Translations under genes and position numbers: made by a program
In this document: positions 9,436-17,570 of the stretch, in pieces
Layout: the number at the start of each line of letters is the position of its first letter
Position numbering within the stretch: position 1 is the first letter of the stretch
Notes under the pieces: generated by a model
Told to the model about the DNA's origin: nothing
Seen by the model: only the letters and a program-made list of their open reading frames with translations
Database searches by the model: none
NCBI GenBank assembly: GCA_964368965.1
Contig: CAYJDR010000004.1
Location: forward strand, 1 to 64,000
Length of the DNA: 64,000 bases
Direction of reading: 5' to 3'
Source: CAYJDR01 sp964368965
GTDB lineage: Bacteria; Chrysiogenota; Deferribacteres; Deferribacterales; Mucispirillaceae

Positions 9436-9464
9436 AAAAAAGGCGTGATACATAGTACCACGCC
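9436..9464 (-). terminator. Rho-independent terminator after amidohydrolase copy 1
   Basis: Minus-strand stem of 10 bp (one G-T pair) with a 3-nt loop, arms at 9455-9464 and 9442-9451, followed by a run of T residues. It closes the DcuC1-amidohydrolase 1 unit. Its base resembles the terminators at 13765-13791 and the decayed one at 12227-12251. Confidence 0.85.
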
Positions 9465-9471
9465 ATATAAA

Positions 9472-10776
9472 TTACCTACCAATAACCTTTATAACACAAC
9501 CACAAGCCAGCTCAACAGCAGGTGCAAGCCCTGCCTCATCGAAATCAAACTTATTGTTGTGGTGACCAGCAGTTTTATCAATACCTACCTGAACATAAGT
9601 ACCTTTACCGCCGTTGGCTTGAACTTCGCTCATCATGTGTGCATAGTCCTCGCCAGCTCCGAAGTCTTTCATCTTTGTAATCTCTTGATAGTAAGGAATA
9701 TCCTTCGCTACCTCAGCTACGATATCAATGACTTCATCATCACTTTTGCCACTTTTTGTACCGCCCATCACTTCAATAGAGTGAGTGCAACCATACATAT
9801 CAGCAGCTGCTTTTACAATGCGTGCAGACTCTTCAACCATATAGTCGTTAAGCTCACTAGTAACGCCCCTTGTTTCCATAACAAGTAGTGCGTTAGGTGG
9901 CAACACGTTTCTACCTTCGCCAGCAACCAGTTTACCAACATTGATCCTTGTAACGCCGTCTGCATGTCTGCTGATAGCGTGCAAGTTTAATGCTGCAACT
10001 GCGCCAGCAAGTAGTGCATTTTTACCCTCTTGAGGTGCTGCACCAGCGTGTGAAGCAAGCCCTGTGAATGTAACATCCCACTTAGTAGATGCAAGAAAGC
10101 CTTGCGCACCACAAACAAGCTCGTTTGCTTTAGCAGCTTGGAAGCCAACATGCATACCAATGATATAGTCGACACCTTCAACAGCGCCAGCCGATACCAT
10201 AGGGCCAGCACCACGTAAACCTTCTTCTGCTGGTTGGAATATAAACCTGATTGAGCCTTTCAACTCGTCTTTCATGCCAGCAACAATCTCAGCCACAGCA
10301 AGACCGATAGATGTGTGTGCATCATGGCCACATGCGTGCATAGCGCCTTTGTTAACTGATGCGAAGCCCTCTTTAAAAGGCCTGTGGCAATCGTCTAACA
10401 ATTCGTTTGCATCGTTTGCATCCATATCGAAACGTAATGCAAGCTTGATATCATCATCTGTGAACTTCATATCAGCCCAGAAGCCTGTGAGACCGCCTGT
10501 CATTGCTTCGATAAGTGCTTTATCGCCACCTTGCTCGATTGCTCTAGCTTGGTGTTCTGCTAGGATAGCTTCTGATGGTACGCCCATCATATCTTCTTTT
10601 TTAACTGCTTTTTCACCCATAGTGATAGCGTAGCCAAGCTCTTGCATACGCTTGATAGCGATAGATGCAGTGCGAAACTCTGTCCAGCCACTTTCTGGGT
10701 ATTTGTGAAAATCGCGCCTTTTTGCAATAAGTTCAGACTCGACCGACTTCACCTTCTCTTTAATTGATGCTGCCAT
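9472..10776 (-). CDS. M20 amidohydrolase, AbgA-like (copy 1)
   Basis: Zinc or manganese peptidase-family M20 amidohydrolase. The closest family I recognise is AbgA, a subunit of p-aminobenzoyl-glutamate hydrolase: the same start (RRDFHKYPESGWTEFRT), the same length (434 residues) and the same order of motifs. Metal-binding features are visible: HACGHD (near residue 152), PAEEG, GMHVGF and the C-terminal GHHNNKFDFDE. RBS AGGTGAT precedes the ATG. It begins 22 bp after the DcuC-like carrier copy 1 and is probably cotranscribed with it, suggesting uptake and hydrolysis of an N-acylated or amide-linked acid. No AbgB-like partner of different type is present. A paralog lies at 13805-15109. Confidence 0.85.
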   Translation of the reverse strand: MAASIKEKVKSVESELIAKRRDFHKYPESGWTEFRTASIAIKRMQELGYAITMGEKAVKKEDMMGVPSEAILAEHQARAIEQGGDKALIEAMTGGLTGFWADMKFTDDDIKLALRFDMDANDANELLDDCHRPFKEGFASVNKGAMHACGHDAHTSIGLAVAEIVAGMKDELKGSIRFIFQPAEEGLRGAGPMVSAGAVEGVDYIIGMHVGFQAAKANELVCGAQGFLASTKWDVTFTGLASHAGAAPQEGKNALLAGAVAALNLHAISRHADGVTRINVGKLVAGEGRNVLPPNALLVMETRGVTSELNDYMVEESARIVKAAADMYGCTHSIEVMGGTKSGKSDDEVIDIVAEVAKDIPYYQEITKMKDFGAGEDYAHMMSEVQANGGKGTYVQVGIDKTAGHHNNKFDFDEAGLAPAVELACGCVIKVIGR

Positions 10777-10798
10777 AATATCACCTATATTGTAGGTA

Positions 10799-12082
10799 TT
10801 ATAAAAGTATGAACATTGCCGCGATTGCTGCTAATACCATACCAATACCGTTACGTTTTGTAATTTCTATTGGGTTAACCCTAGCTAAAGATGCACAAAC
10901 GATTGCCGCACCAGCGATAGGCGACATTGTACGACCTAACGCACCAGCTAAAGCTGCGATAGAACCCATGCTAACTTTCTCAACACCGAACTGCTCCGCA
11001 TGTGGAGTAACTGCTTCGTTGAATGCTATTGCAGCAGCATCACCAGAACCACTAACTACACCTAAGAAAAACGGACCGAAAGTAGCAGCGATGCTAACAA
11101 TGCTATCTGTACCTTTTAACATAGCAAGGAATGCGTCAATCATGCCTAAAGATTTCATACCTGCAACAAATACTGCTGCTGCGATAATGATACCCATAAC
11201 GTCGCCATATGCCTTACCCATGCCACCAAAGAACTCGTTAGAAGCTTTCGCTGGACTTGTTCTTGTAGCGATCATACATATCATAGCGCCAAGTAACATT
11301 GCATGTGGAACTTTAACTCTGCTTGCCCACTCTAATGATGCACGCACATCACCCATGCTCAACACTAATAGTAAAGCAACCGGTAATAATGGTAACACTG
11401 CAAAAAACGGGTTAACTTTGAAGTTTGTTAAAGTGCTATCGTCATACTCTGGGTCGTGGTAACCTTTATGCTCTTTTAAGTAGTAAGCAATAATAGTTAA
11501 AGATATTGCACCGATTAAAACAGCTGCGATATCTGCAACCATGTGAACTTTAATAACGTCGATAACTTCCATGCCAGCAATTTTAGCAATGATAGGCTGG
11601 TGAGATAAACCAGGGCTAAGCATTGAACCAAATGTACCAAGCATAACAGCCGAAGCCGCTGTCGCAGGGTGAACACCTAAAGACATTAATAATGGAATAA
11701 GTACAGCACCAACCGCAGATGCAACACCAGCCGCACTAGTTAATGAAATATTAACTAAGAACGTGACAATAGCAGCACCAGGAATTAATGCAAACCTAAC
11801 TTTTGTTAAACCTTTCGCTAAAGCGTGAATTAAGTGCTTGTCACACTCAGTCAGCTTCATAACAAAAGCAAAACCCATAACAGAACAAATGTTCTGTATT
11901 AAACCACCTGAAGTCATTTGTTTTGAAAATGCTTCAAATGCAAGCAATGGCTGTAATGATACCACACACATCAACAAGCCAGCACCCAATAAAACCATGC
12001 GTGTTTCATATTGCTTGATAAGTAAATAAACAACCACAGCAACAACCAAAACACCGATAATGATAGCTAATGTTCCACTCAT
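10799..12082 (-). CDS. DcuC-family C4-dicarboxylate carrier-like membrane protein (copy 1)
   Basis: 427-residue integral membrane protein with about 12 hydrophobic segments, resembling the anaerobic C4-dicarboxylate carrier DcuC family. Conserved small-residue motifs (SAAGVASAVGAVLIP, LGTFGSMLSPG, VSGSGDAAAIAFNEA) are spaced as in the family's two repeated halves. The RBS is AGGAGGATCC. Paired with the AbgA-like gene downstream, it may import that enzyme's substrate rather than a C4-dicarboxylate; this is inference. The codons corresponding to 11460-11947 are identical at the nucleotide level to copy 2, whereas flanking parts differ at roughly one position in seven. Confidence 0.8.
   Translation of the reverse strand: MSGTLAIIIGVLVVAVVVYLLIKQYETRMVLLGAGLLMCVVSLQPLLAFEAFSKQMTSGGLIQNICSVMGFAFVMKLTECDKHLIHALAKGLTKVRFALIPGAAIVTFLVNISLTSAAGVASAVGAVLIPLLMSLGVHPATAASAVMLGTFGSMLSPGLSHQPIIAKIAGMEVIDVIKVHMVADIAAVLIGAISLTIIAYYLKEHKGYHDPEYDDSTLTNFKVNPFFAVLPLLPVALLLVLSMGDVRASLEWASRVKVPHAMLLGAMICMIATRTSPAKASNEFFGGMGKAYGDVMGIIIAAAVFVAGMKSLGMIDAFLAMLKGTDSIVSIAATFGPFFLGVVSGSGDAAAIAFNEAVTPHAEQFGVEKVSMGSIAALAGALGRTMSPIAGAAIVCASLARVNPIEITKRNGIGMVLAAIAAMFILL
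11460..11947. repeat. 488-bp perfect repeat, copy A (shared between the two DcuC genes)
   Basis: Identical base for base to 13080-13567 by line-by-line comparison at a constant offset of 1620. Both ends are abrupt: differences occur immediately outside (11456 and 11459 on one side, 11948 on the other). The pattern fits recent gene conversion within an older duplication. Confidence 0.9.
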
Positions 12083-12226
12083 TTTGGATCCTCCTAAACT
12101 TTATGTTTATATTTATACATAAAAATCAGAATAAGTCTAGCAGAACTTTATAAAAAATATAAAACAATGCTTTACATTTATTTCACAGCAATATAACAAG
12201 TACTGAAACTATACTAGAAGCATCAC
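12083..12226. other. 5' leader and promoter region of DcuC copy 1
   Basis: A/T-rich non-coding stretch. A weak hairpin (ATGT/ACAT arms around an A/T loop) lies just before the AGGAGG ribosome-binding site, at the same place as a GCTTAT/ATAAGC hairpin before copy 2. No confident promoter assigned. Confidence 0.35.
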
Positions 12227-12251
12227 AAAAAAGGTGCGATAACCTAGCATC
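12227..12251 (-). terminator. Decayed terminator remnant
   Basis: Begins with the same AAAAAAGGTGCGATA found in the terminator of amidohydrolase copy 2 (13765-13779), but the second arm is mutated and no longer pairs well. It is at the expected place for the end of the amidohydrolase remnant next to it. Confidence 0.5.
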
Positions 12252-12264
12252 CCTTTAGCGCTAA

Positions 12265-12407
12265 AGTTATTTTCTAAAAATTCGTAAATACAACTATATA
12301 TTATTTCAACTGCTGGAGTAATTTTTAATTCATTAAAATCAAACAAATTCGCGTGTTGTCTTACTTTTCCTTCAACACTTACTCAAATATAAGTATCTGT
12401 GTCACCA
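12265..12407 (-). pseudogene. 3' remnant of a third AbgA-like amidohydrolase
   Basis: About 140 bp aligns along its whole length with the last 140 bp of amidohydrolase copy 2 (13805-13945), by eye about two-thirds identical, with single-base gaps that destroy the frame. Shared landmarks include ATAAATACAAC versus GTAAATACAAC, ACTGCTGG and ATCAAAC. The end at 12402-12418 then resembles the amidohydrolase 1/DcuC1 junction around 10785-10805, so most of the gene appears to have been deleted. It lies directly downstream of DcuC copy 2, as amidohydrolase 1 lies downstream of DcuC copy 1. No protein can be made. Confidence 0.75.
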
Positions 12408-12418
12408 TATTCTAAGTA

Positions 12419-13702
12419 TCACAAGAGTATAAACATTGCCGCAATTGCTGCTAATACCATACCAATACCATTACGTTTTGTAATTTCTATTGGGTTAACC
12501 CTAGCTAAAGATGCACAAATGATTGTCGTACCAGCAATAGGTGACATCGTACGACCTAACGCACTGGCTAACGCCGCAATAGAGCCCATCCTAACTTTCT
12601 CAATACCGAACTGCTCAGCATGTGGAGTGACTGCTTCGTTGAATGCGATTGCTGCAGCATCACTCGAACCACTAACTGCACCTAATAAAAACGGGCCAAA
12701 AGTTGCAGCGATATTAACAATGCTACCACTATCTTTCAACATGATTAAGAATGCATCAATCATACCTAAAGATTTCATACCTGCAACAAATACACCTGCT
12801 GCAATAATGATACCCATAATGTCACCATAAGCTTTACCCATGCCGTTAAAGAACTCGTTAGATGCTCTCGCTGGGTTTGTTCTTGTAGCAATCATGCACA
12901 CCATAGCACCAAGCAACATTGCATGCGGAACTTTAACCCTACTTGACCACTCTAATGATGCACGAACATCGCCTATACTTAACACTAACAATATTGTAAC
13001 GGGCAACAATGGCAACACTGCATAAAACGGGTTAACTTTAAAACCTACTAATGCAGTATTGTCATACTCAGGGTCATGATAACCTTTATGCTCTTTTAAG
13101 TAGTAAGCAATAATAGTTAAAGATATTGCACCGATTAAAACAGCTGCGATATCTGCAACCATGTGAACTTTAATAACGTCGATAACTTCCATGCCAGCAA
13201 TTTTAGCAATGATAGGCTGGTGAGATAAACCAGGGCTAAGCATTGAACCAAATGTACCAAGCATAACAGCCGAAGCCGCTGTCGCAGGGTGAACACCTAA
13301 AGACATTAATAATGGAATAAGTACAGCACCAACCGCAGATGCAACACCAGCCGCACTAGTTAATGAAATATTAACTAAGAACGTGACAATAGCAGCACCA
13401 GGAATTAATGCAAACCTAACTTTTGTTAAACCTTTCGCTAAAGCGTGAATTAAGTGCTTGTCACACTCAGTCAGCTTCATAACAAAAGCAAAACCCATAA
13501 CAGAACAAATGTTCTGTATTAAACCACCTGAAGTCATTTGTTTTGAAAATGCTTCAAATGCAAGCAACGGCTGCATTGATAATATACTCATCAACAAGCC
13601 AGCACCCAATAAAACCATGCGTGTTTCGTACTGCTTGATAAGTAAATAAACAACTACAGCAACAACTAAAACACCAATAATAACAGCTAATGTTCCACTC
13701 AT
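12419..13702 (-). CDS. DcuC-family C4-dicarboxylate carrier-like membrane protein (copy 2)
   Basis: Paralog of the carrier at 10799-12082, same length (427 residues) and same membrane topology. The N-terminal half is almost identical in protein sequence because 488 bp are identical in DNA; the C-terminal half has several substitutions, for example SGSSDAAAI in place of SGSGDAAAI. The RBS is a weaker AGGCGG. It is followed by the broken remnant of an amidohydrolase and preceded by a terminator after amidohydrolase copy 2, so it appears to be transcribed alone. Whether it is still functional with its partner lost is unknown; the frame is intact. Confidence 0.78.
   Translation of the reverse strand: MSGTLAVIIGVLVVAVVVYLLIKQYETRMVLLGAGLLMSILSMQPLLAFEAFSKQMTSGGLIQNICSVMGFAFVMKLTECDKHLIHALAKGLTKVRFALIPGAAIVTFLVNISLTSAAGVASAVGAVLIPLLMSLGVHPATAASAVMLGTFGSMLSPGLSHQPIIAKIAGMEVIDVIKVHMVADIAAVLIGAISLTIIAYYLKEHKGYHDPEYDNTALVGFKVNPFYAVLPLLPVTILLVLSIGDVRASLEWSSRVKVPHAMLLGAMVCMIATRTNPARASNEFFNGMGKAYGDIMGIIIAAGVFVAGMKSLGMIDAFLIMLKDSGSIVNIAATFGPFLLGAVSGSSDAAAIAFNEAVTPHAEQFGIEKVRMGSIAALASALGRTMSPIAGTTIICASLARVNPIEITKRNGIGMVLAAIAAMFILL
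13080..13567. repeat. 488-bp perfect repeat, copy B
   Basis: Partner of 11460-11947; see that entry. Lies within DcuC copy 2. Confidence 0.9.
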
Positions 13703-13764
13703 TTTGGGTCCGCCTAAACATTACGCTTATATTTATAAGCATTAAAACTACATACAAGCATAAT

Positions 13765-13791
13765 AAAAAAGGTGCGATAGTCTATCACACC
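13765..13791 (-). terminator. Rho-independent terminator after amidohydrolase copy 2
   Basis: Minus-strand stem of 9 bp (one T-G pair), arms 13783-13791 and 13771-13779, followed by six T residues. Separates amidohydrolase copy 2 from DcuC copy 2. Confidence 0.8.
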
Positions 13792-13804
13792 TTTAACATT
13801 CAAA

Positions 13805-15109
13805 TTATTTTCCAAGAATTTTATAAATACAACCACATGCTAGCTCCACTGCTGGCGCAAGTCCTGATTCATCAAAATCAAACCTATTCATGTGGTGACC
13901 TGCTTTTTTATCAATACCTACTTGGATATAAGTGCCCATGCCACCGTTTTTTTGCACAGTGCTCATCATATACGCATAGTCTTCAGCTGCGCCAAAATCT
14001 TTCATCAGCATAACTTTTTCATAATATGGTATATCTTTAGCAATCTCAGCAACAAGCTCTGCCATTTGTTTATCGCTATCGCCACTAATTGTTGAGCCCA
14101 TTATCTCAACTTTGCTAGTGCAACCATACATATCTGCAGCTGCTTTAACAATGCGGTTTACTTCATCAAGCATATATTTATCAAGCTCGTCTGTTATGCC
14201 ACGTGTTTCTGCAACCATGTGTGCATAAGGCGGTAAAACATTCCTACCTTCACCAGCTGTAAGCTTGCCTACATTGACCCTTGTAATGCCGTCTGCGTGC
14301 CTACTAATTGCGTGCATATTTAATGCAGCAACGGCGCTTGCAAGTAGCGCATTTCTACCCTCTTGTGGTGCAGCACCAGCGTGAGATGCAAGGCCATAAA
14401 AATGAGCATCAAGTTTGGTGTTTGCAAGTAAACCTGTTGTGCCACACACCAGTTGACCAGCCTTTTCAGCCTTAAAGCCAACATGCATGCCAATGATATA
14501 ATCAACACCATCGACAGCACCAGCAGCAACCATTGGGCCACCGCCACGCAAACTTTCTTCAGATGGTTGAAATATGAACCTTATAGTTCCTTTCAACTTA
14601 TCTTTCATGCTTGCAACAACATCAGCAATAGCAAGCCCCATCGCCGTGTGGCCATCATGCCCACATGCATGCATTAAACCTTTATTCACTGATGCGAACC
14701 CTTCTTTATAAGGCCTGTGAGAGTCGCACATTACTTCGTTTGTATCGTTTGAGTCCATATCAAAGCGCAACGCCATAGTGACAGCATCGTCAGTAAACTT
14801 CATATCGGCCCAAAAGCCTGTGAAGCCACCTGTCATTGCATCAATAAGTTCTTTATCGCCACCTTGTTCGATTGCTCTTGCTTGGTGCATGGCTAAGTGC
14901 TCAGCAGAAGGTACGCCTACCCTTGCTTCCTCTTTAACAGCTTCTTTACCCATAGTGATAGTGTAGCCAAGCTCTTGCATACGTTTGATAGCTATAGATG
15001 CTGTGCGGAACTCTGCCCAATCGCTCTCAGGGTATTTATGAAAATCACGCCTTCTAGCAATCATTTCAGATTCTATTGAACATACTTTTTCTCTAATAAA
15101 TTCAACCAT
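13805..15109 (-). CDS. M20 amidohydrolase, AbgA-like (copy 2)
   Basis: Paralog of 9472-10776, clearly similar across its whole length. Metal-ligand motifs HACGHD, PSEES, GMHVGF and GHHMNRFDFDE are retained. A GTG at 15118 would give three extra residues; I chose the ATG at 15109, which has AGGTGA at normal spacing and gives 434 residues, equal to copy 1. It has its own terminator and no carrier gene immediately upstream, unlike copy 1. The replacement PAEEG to PSEES and other changes may alter specificity. Likely cytoplasmic hydrolase of an amide-linked acid. Confidence 0.85.
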   Translation of the reverse strand: MVEFIREKVCSIESEMIARRRDFHKYPESDWAEFRTASIAIKRMQELGYTITMGKEAVKEEARVGVPSAEHLAMHQARAIEQGGDKELIDAMTGGFTGFWADMKFTDDAVTMALRFDMDSNDTNEVMCDSHRPYKEGFASVNKGLMHACGHDGHTAMGLAIADVVASMKDKLKGTIRFIFQPSEESLRGGGPMVAAGAVDGVDYIIGMHVGFKAEKAGQLVCGTTGLLANTKLDAHFYGLASHAGAAPQEGRNALLASAVAALNMHAISRHADGITRVNVGKLTAGEGRNVLPPYAHMVAETRGITDELDKYMLDEVNRIVKAAADMYGCTSKVEIMGSTISGDSDKQMAELVAEIAKDIPYYEKVMLMKDFGAAEDYAYMMSTVQKNGGMGTYIQVGIDKKAGHHMNRFDFDESGLAPAVELACGCIYKILGK

Positions 15110-15217
15110 ATACATCACCTATAATTACACATTTTATGCACACATATATACATGTCACACTATAATGTTTATACAAAATTTTAACAAATTTGTCTAGGAT
15201 TATCAGATAAAAATCAA

Positions 15218-15916
15218 TTATTTTTGGTTAGGTTTGCCATAGATTGTAAGTTTATTTATCATATCTGCTTGATATGCCGCGCCAAAACCGTTGTTGATAT
15301 TGACAACACTTACACCTGCTGCGCATGAGTTAATCATTGATAATAAAGCAGAAACTCCACCAAAATTAGCACCATAACCTACAGATGTAGGCACACCTAT
15401 AACTGGCACAGAGGATACACCACCTATAACAGAGGCTAGAGCACCTTCCATACCTGCGACAGCGATGATTGCATTTGCCTCATCTAGCACAGATTTATTA
15501 TCAAGTAAACGGTGAATTCCAGCGACGCCAACATCATATAACCTCTCCACGTTAGAACCAAACACTTCAAGTATGAGTGATGCTTCTTCCGCAATGCCAT
15601 AATCAGCCGTGCCAGCTGCTGCAACGACGACACAACCTACTTTTTCAGGTTGTTCTTTTTGGTATATTACAAGCGTTGAGCTTTCATAATATATTGCTTC
15701 AGGGACAAGCGCAATGATTGCACTTGCAATTTCTTTTGATGCTTTTGTGCATACAGCAACGCCCTCGCGTTTTGCTATCTCCACAAAGATTTTAGATGCA
15801 TGCTCAGGGCTTTTGCCTAGTCCGAATATAACTTCAGGATAGCCGTTGCGTGCTTTCCTATCTGTGTCTATTTTTGCAAAGCCAATATCTTGGTAACCTT
15901 TTTTATCGCAAGACAT
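15218..15916 (-). CDS. larB: Nickel pincer cofactor biosynthesis protein LarB
   Basis: LarB carboxylates the pyridinium ring of nicotinic acid adenine dinucleotide, the first step to the nickel-pincer nucleotide of lactate racemase and related LarA enzymes. The C-terminal PurE-like core is clear: GTADYGIAEEA, VAGMEGALASV, GVPTSVGYG and the LarB signature NNGFGAA. The length (232 residues) is normal. LarC, LarE and LarA are not in this window. A gene for an 89-residue acidic protein ends 6 bp upstream of it, so the two are almost certainly cotranscribed. Confidence 0.92.
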   Translation of the reverse strand: MSCDKKGYQDIGFAKIDTDRKARNGYPEVIFGLGKSPEHASKIFVEIAKREGVAVCTKASKEIASAIIALVPEAIYYESSTLVIYQKEQPEKVGCVVVAAAGTADYGIAEEASLILEVFGSNVERLYDVGVAGIHRLLDNKSVLDEANAIIAVAGMEGALASVIGGVSSVPVIGVPTSVGYGANFGGVSALLSMINSCAAGVSVVNINNGFGAAYQADMINKLTIYGKPNQK

Positions 15917-15922
15917 GGCAAA

Positions 15923-16192
15923 CTATTCCGCCTCTGTTTCTGTGTGCATAGCGTCTATCAAGTGGTTCATGCTGTTTACAAGCGCCCATACGCTATCAGT
16001 CTTAACGCCTGGCAAGTCTTCGCCAACGCCACTACCTAAAAGCTCTGTAAGCTCCCTAACAGTAGTTGAGAAATGTGCTATATTCTTCTGGTTATTCACT
16101 AATGCTTCTGTAGCTTCTAGCATTTTATCAATGCTATCTGTTTCAAGGCTATCTAGTGCGCTTAGGTCATCAATATTTAAGTGTTTATCCAT
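15923..16192 (-). CDS. Small acidic helical protein upstream of larB
   Basis: 89 residues, family not recognised. Strongly acidic and predicted mostly helical, with a leucine/isoleucine-rich first half (LSALDSLETDSIDKMLEATE) and a glutamate-rich C-terminus (HTETEAE). RBS AGGTGAC precedes the ATG. Ends 6 bp before larB. The tight spacing suggests a role connected with LarB or its transcription unit, but nothing in the sequence shows what it does. Confidence 0.6.
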   Translation of the reverse strand: MDKHLNIDDLSALDSLETDSIDKMLEATEALVNNQKNIAHFSTTVRELTELLGSGVGEDLPGVKTDSVWALVNSMNHLIDAMHTETEAE

Positions 16193-16259
16193 AATGTCAC
16201 CTGTATTAATATTATTCTAAAATATACCAAGCAAGTTATGTGCCAAAAATATAGGCAAT

Positions 16260-16297
16260 AAAAAACCCACACCTAGTAAATCGGCTAGATGTGGGCA
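16260..16297 (-). terminator. Rho-independent terminator after the DegT-family gene
   Basis: Minus-strand 11-bp stem (one T-G pair), arms beginning CCCACA and ending TGTGGG, 8-nt loop, followed by six T residues. Lies 22 bp after the aminotransferase stop. Confidence 0.85.
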
Positions 16298-16318
16298 AAA
16301 CATTAGGAAACAATTTCC

Positions 16319-17434
16319 TTATAATATCTTAGCAAGTGTTTCTACGATGTAGTCTTGGTCGTCTGCTTTTAAGAATGCGCTCATTGGCAAGCTCATAATT
16401 TCAGATGCAACCTTTTCAGAAATCTCTAGTGATGCACGCACGTCAGCATTGCCAGCGAAGCACTCTTGCATGTGTAGAGGTATCGGGTAGTGAACAGCCG
16501 TAGGGATACCCTCAGCATTGAGCTTTTGCGCAACGCTATCTCTATCTTTAACACGGATAGAATACTGAGCGAAAACAGATGTTTTACCAGCTGGAGTATA
16601 TGGCGTGATGATTTTATCTGCGCTGATTGCTGCATTAAGTTTCTCTGTGTATGCGTTACCAATAGCGATGCGTTGTTCAATTTCTTCTTGGAAGTATTTC
16701 AACTTCACGTTTAATATCGCTGCTTGCATAGCATCAAGCCTGCCGTTTACGCCAACGTATTTATGTTTGTAGCGCTCTAGTTGTCCGTGGTTACGTATGC
16801 TGGCAACTTTTTTCGCTAATTCGTCATCGCTAGTGAAGAATGCGCCACCATCACCAAAGCAACCGAGTGGTTTCGATGGGAAGAAGCTAGTGCATGCTGC
16901 TGAATATAGGTTGCAACTTTTTAAGCCGTTATCTTCTGCGCCGAAGCTTTGGCAAGCATCTTCAAGCAATAAAATATCAGGCCTATCTTTAACGATTTCG
17001 CTAAACGCTTTCATATCTGCTGGCAAGCCATATAGTGATACTGGTATGATAGCTTTAGTTTTAGGCGTGATAGCTGCTGCTGTTTTTTCAACATCTAGGT
17101 TGTACGTTTTTTCATCAATATCAACGAAAACCGACTTAGCACCCAACAAAGCAACAACTTCAGCAGTGGCGATAAATGTGAACGGAGTAGTGATAACCTC
17201 ATCACCAGCACCAACACCATGTGCCATAAGTGCGATAAGTAGCGCATCTGTACCTGATGATATAGATAAAGCATGCTTAGCGCCTGTGTAGTTTGCAAGA
17301 CCTTGCTCAAGTTTTTCAATCTCTGGGCCCATAATATATTGTGTTGACTCCATAACGCTGATAACAGCTTGGTCAAACTCTGATTTGTGTAATAAATATT
17401 GTGACTTTAAATCTGCAAATGGAATATTTCTCAT
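16319..17434 (-). CDS. DegT/DnrJ/EryC1/StrS-family sugar aminotransferase
   Basis: PLP-dependent aminotransferase that aminates a keto-sugar nucleotide for surface polysaccharide or glycoprotein sugars. Conserved elements in order: SSGTDALLIAL (about residue 60), TPFTFIATAE, EDACQSFGAE with the PLP-binding aspartate, the lysine in SFFPSKPLGCFGDGG (about residue 187), and NGRLDAMQAAIL. Resembles the WbpE/WlbC branch that acts on 3-keto UDP-sugars, but the exact substrate cannot be fixed. RBS GGGGAAAA. Divergent from the flippase gene, both fitting a surface-sugar role. Confidence 0.9.
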   Translation of the reverse strand: MRNIPFADLKSQYLLHKSEFDQAVISVMESTQYIMGPEIEKLEQGLANYTGAKHALSISSGTDALLIALMAHGVGAGDEVITTPFTFIATAEVVALLGAKSVFVDIDEKTYNLDVEKTAAAITPKTKAIIPVSLYGLPADMKAFSEIVKDRPDILLLEDACQSFGAEDNGLKSCNLYSAACTSFFPSKPLGCFGDGGAFFTSDDELAKKVASIRNHGQLERYKHKYVGVNGRLDAMQAAILNVKLKYFQEEIEQRIAIGNAYTEKLNAAISADKIITPYTPAGKTSVFAQYSIRVKDRDSVAQKLNAEGIPTAVHYPIPLHMQECFAGNADVRASLEISEKVASEIMSLPMSAFLKADDQDYIVETLAKIL

Positions 17435-17570
17435 AAATTTTTCCCCTGTTTTTGTACATCAATAACGGAGATGATAGCATATATCAGCATAAATATCAAC
17501 CAAGATAATTATTATTAACAATATTAACAAACTGCTAGAAAAATTCACAAAATTATTATAGAATACTAAT

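Noticed and set aside
10809..11462. Long open frame on the plus strand opposite DcuC copy 1 (also 12399-12830 opposite copy 2)
   Set aside because: It mirrors the codon pattern of the membrane-protein gene on the other strand, gives a low-complexity product and lacks a ribosome-binding site.
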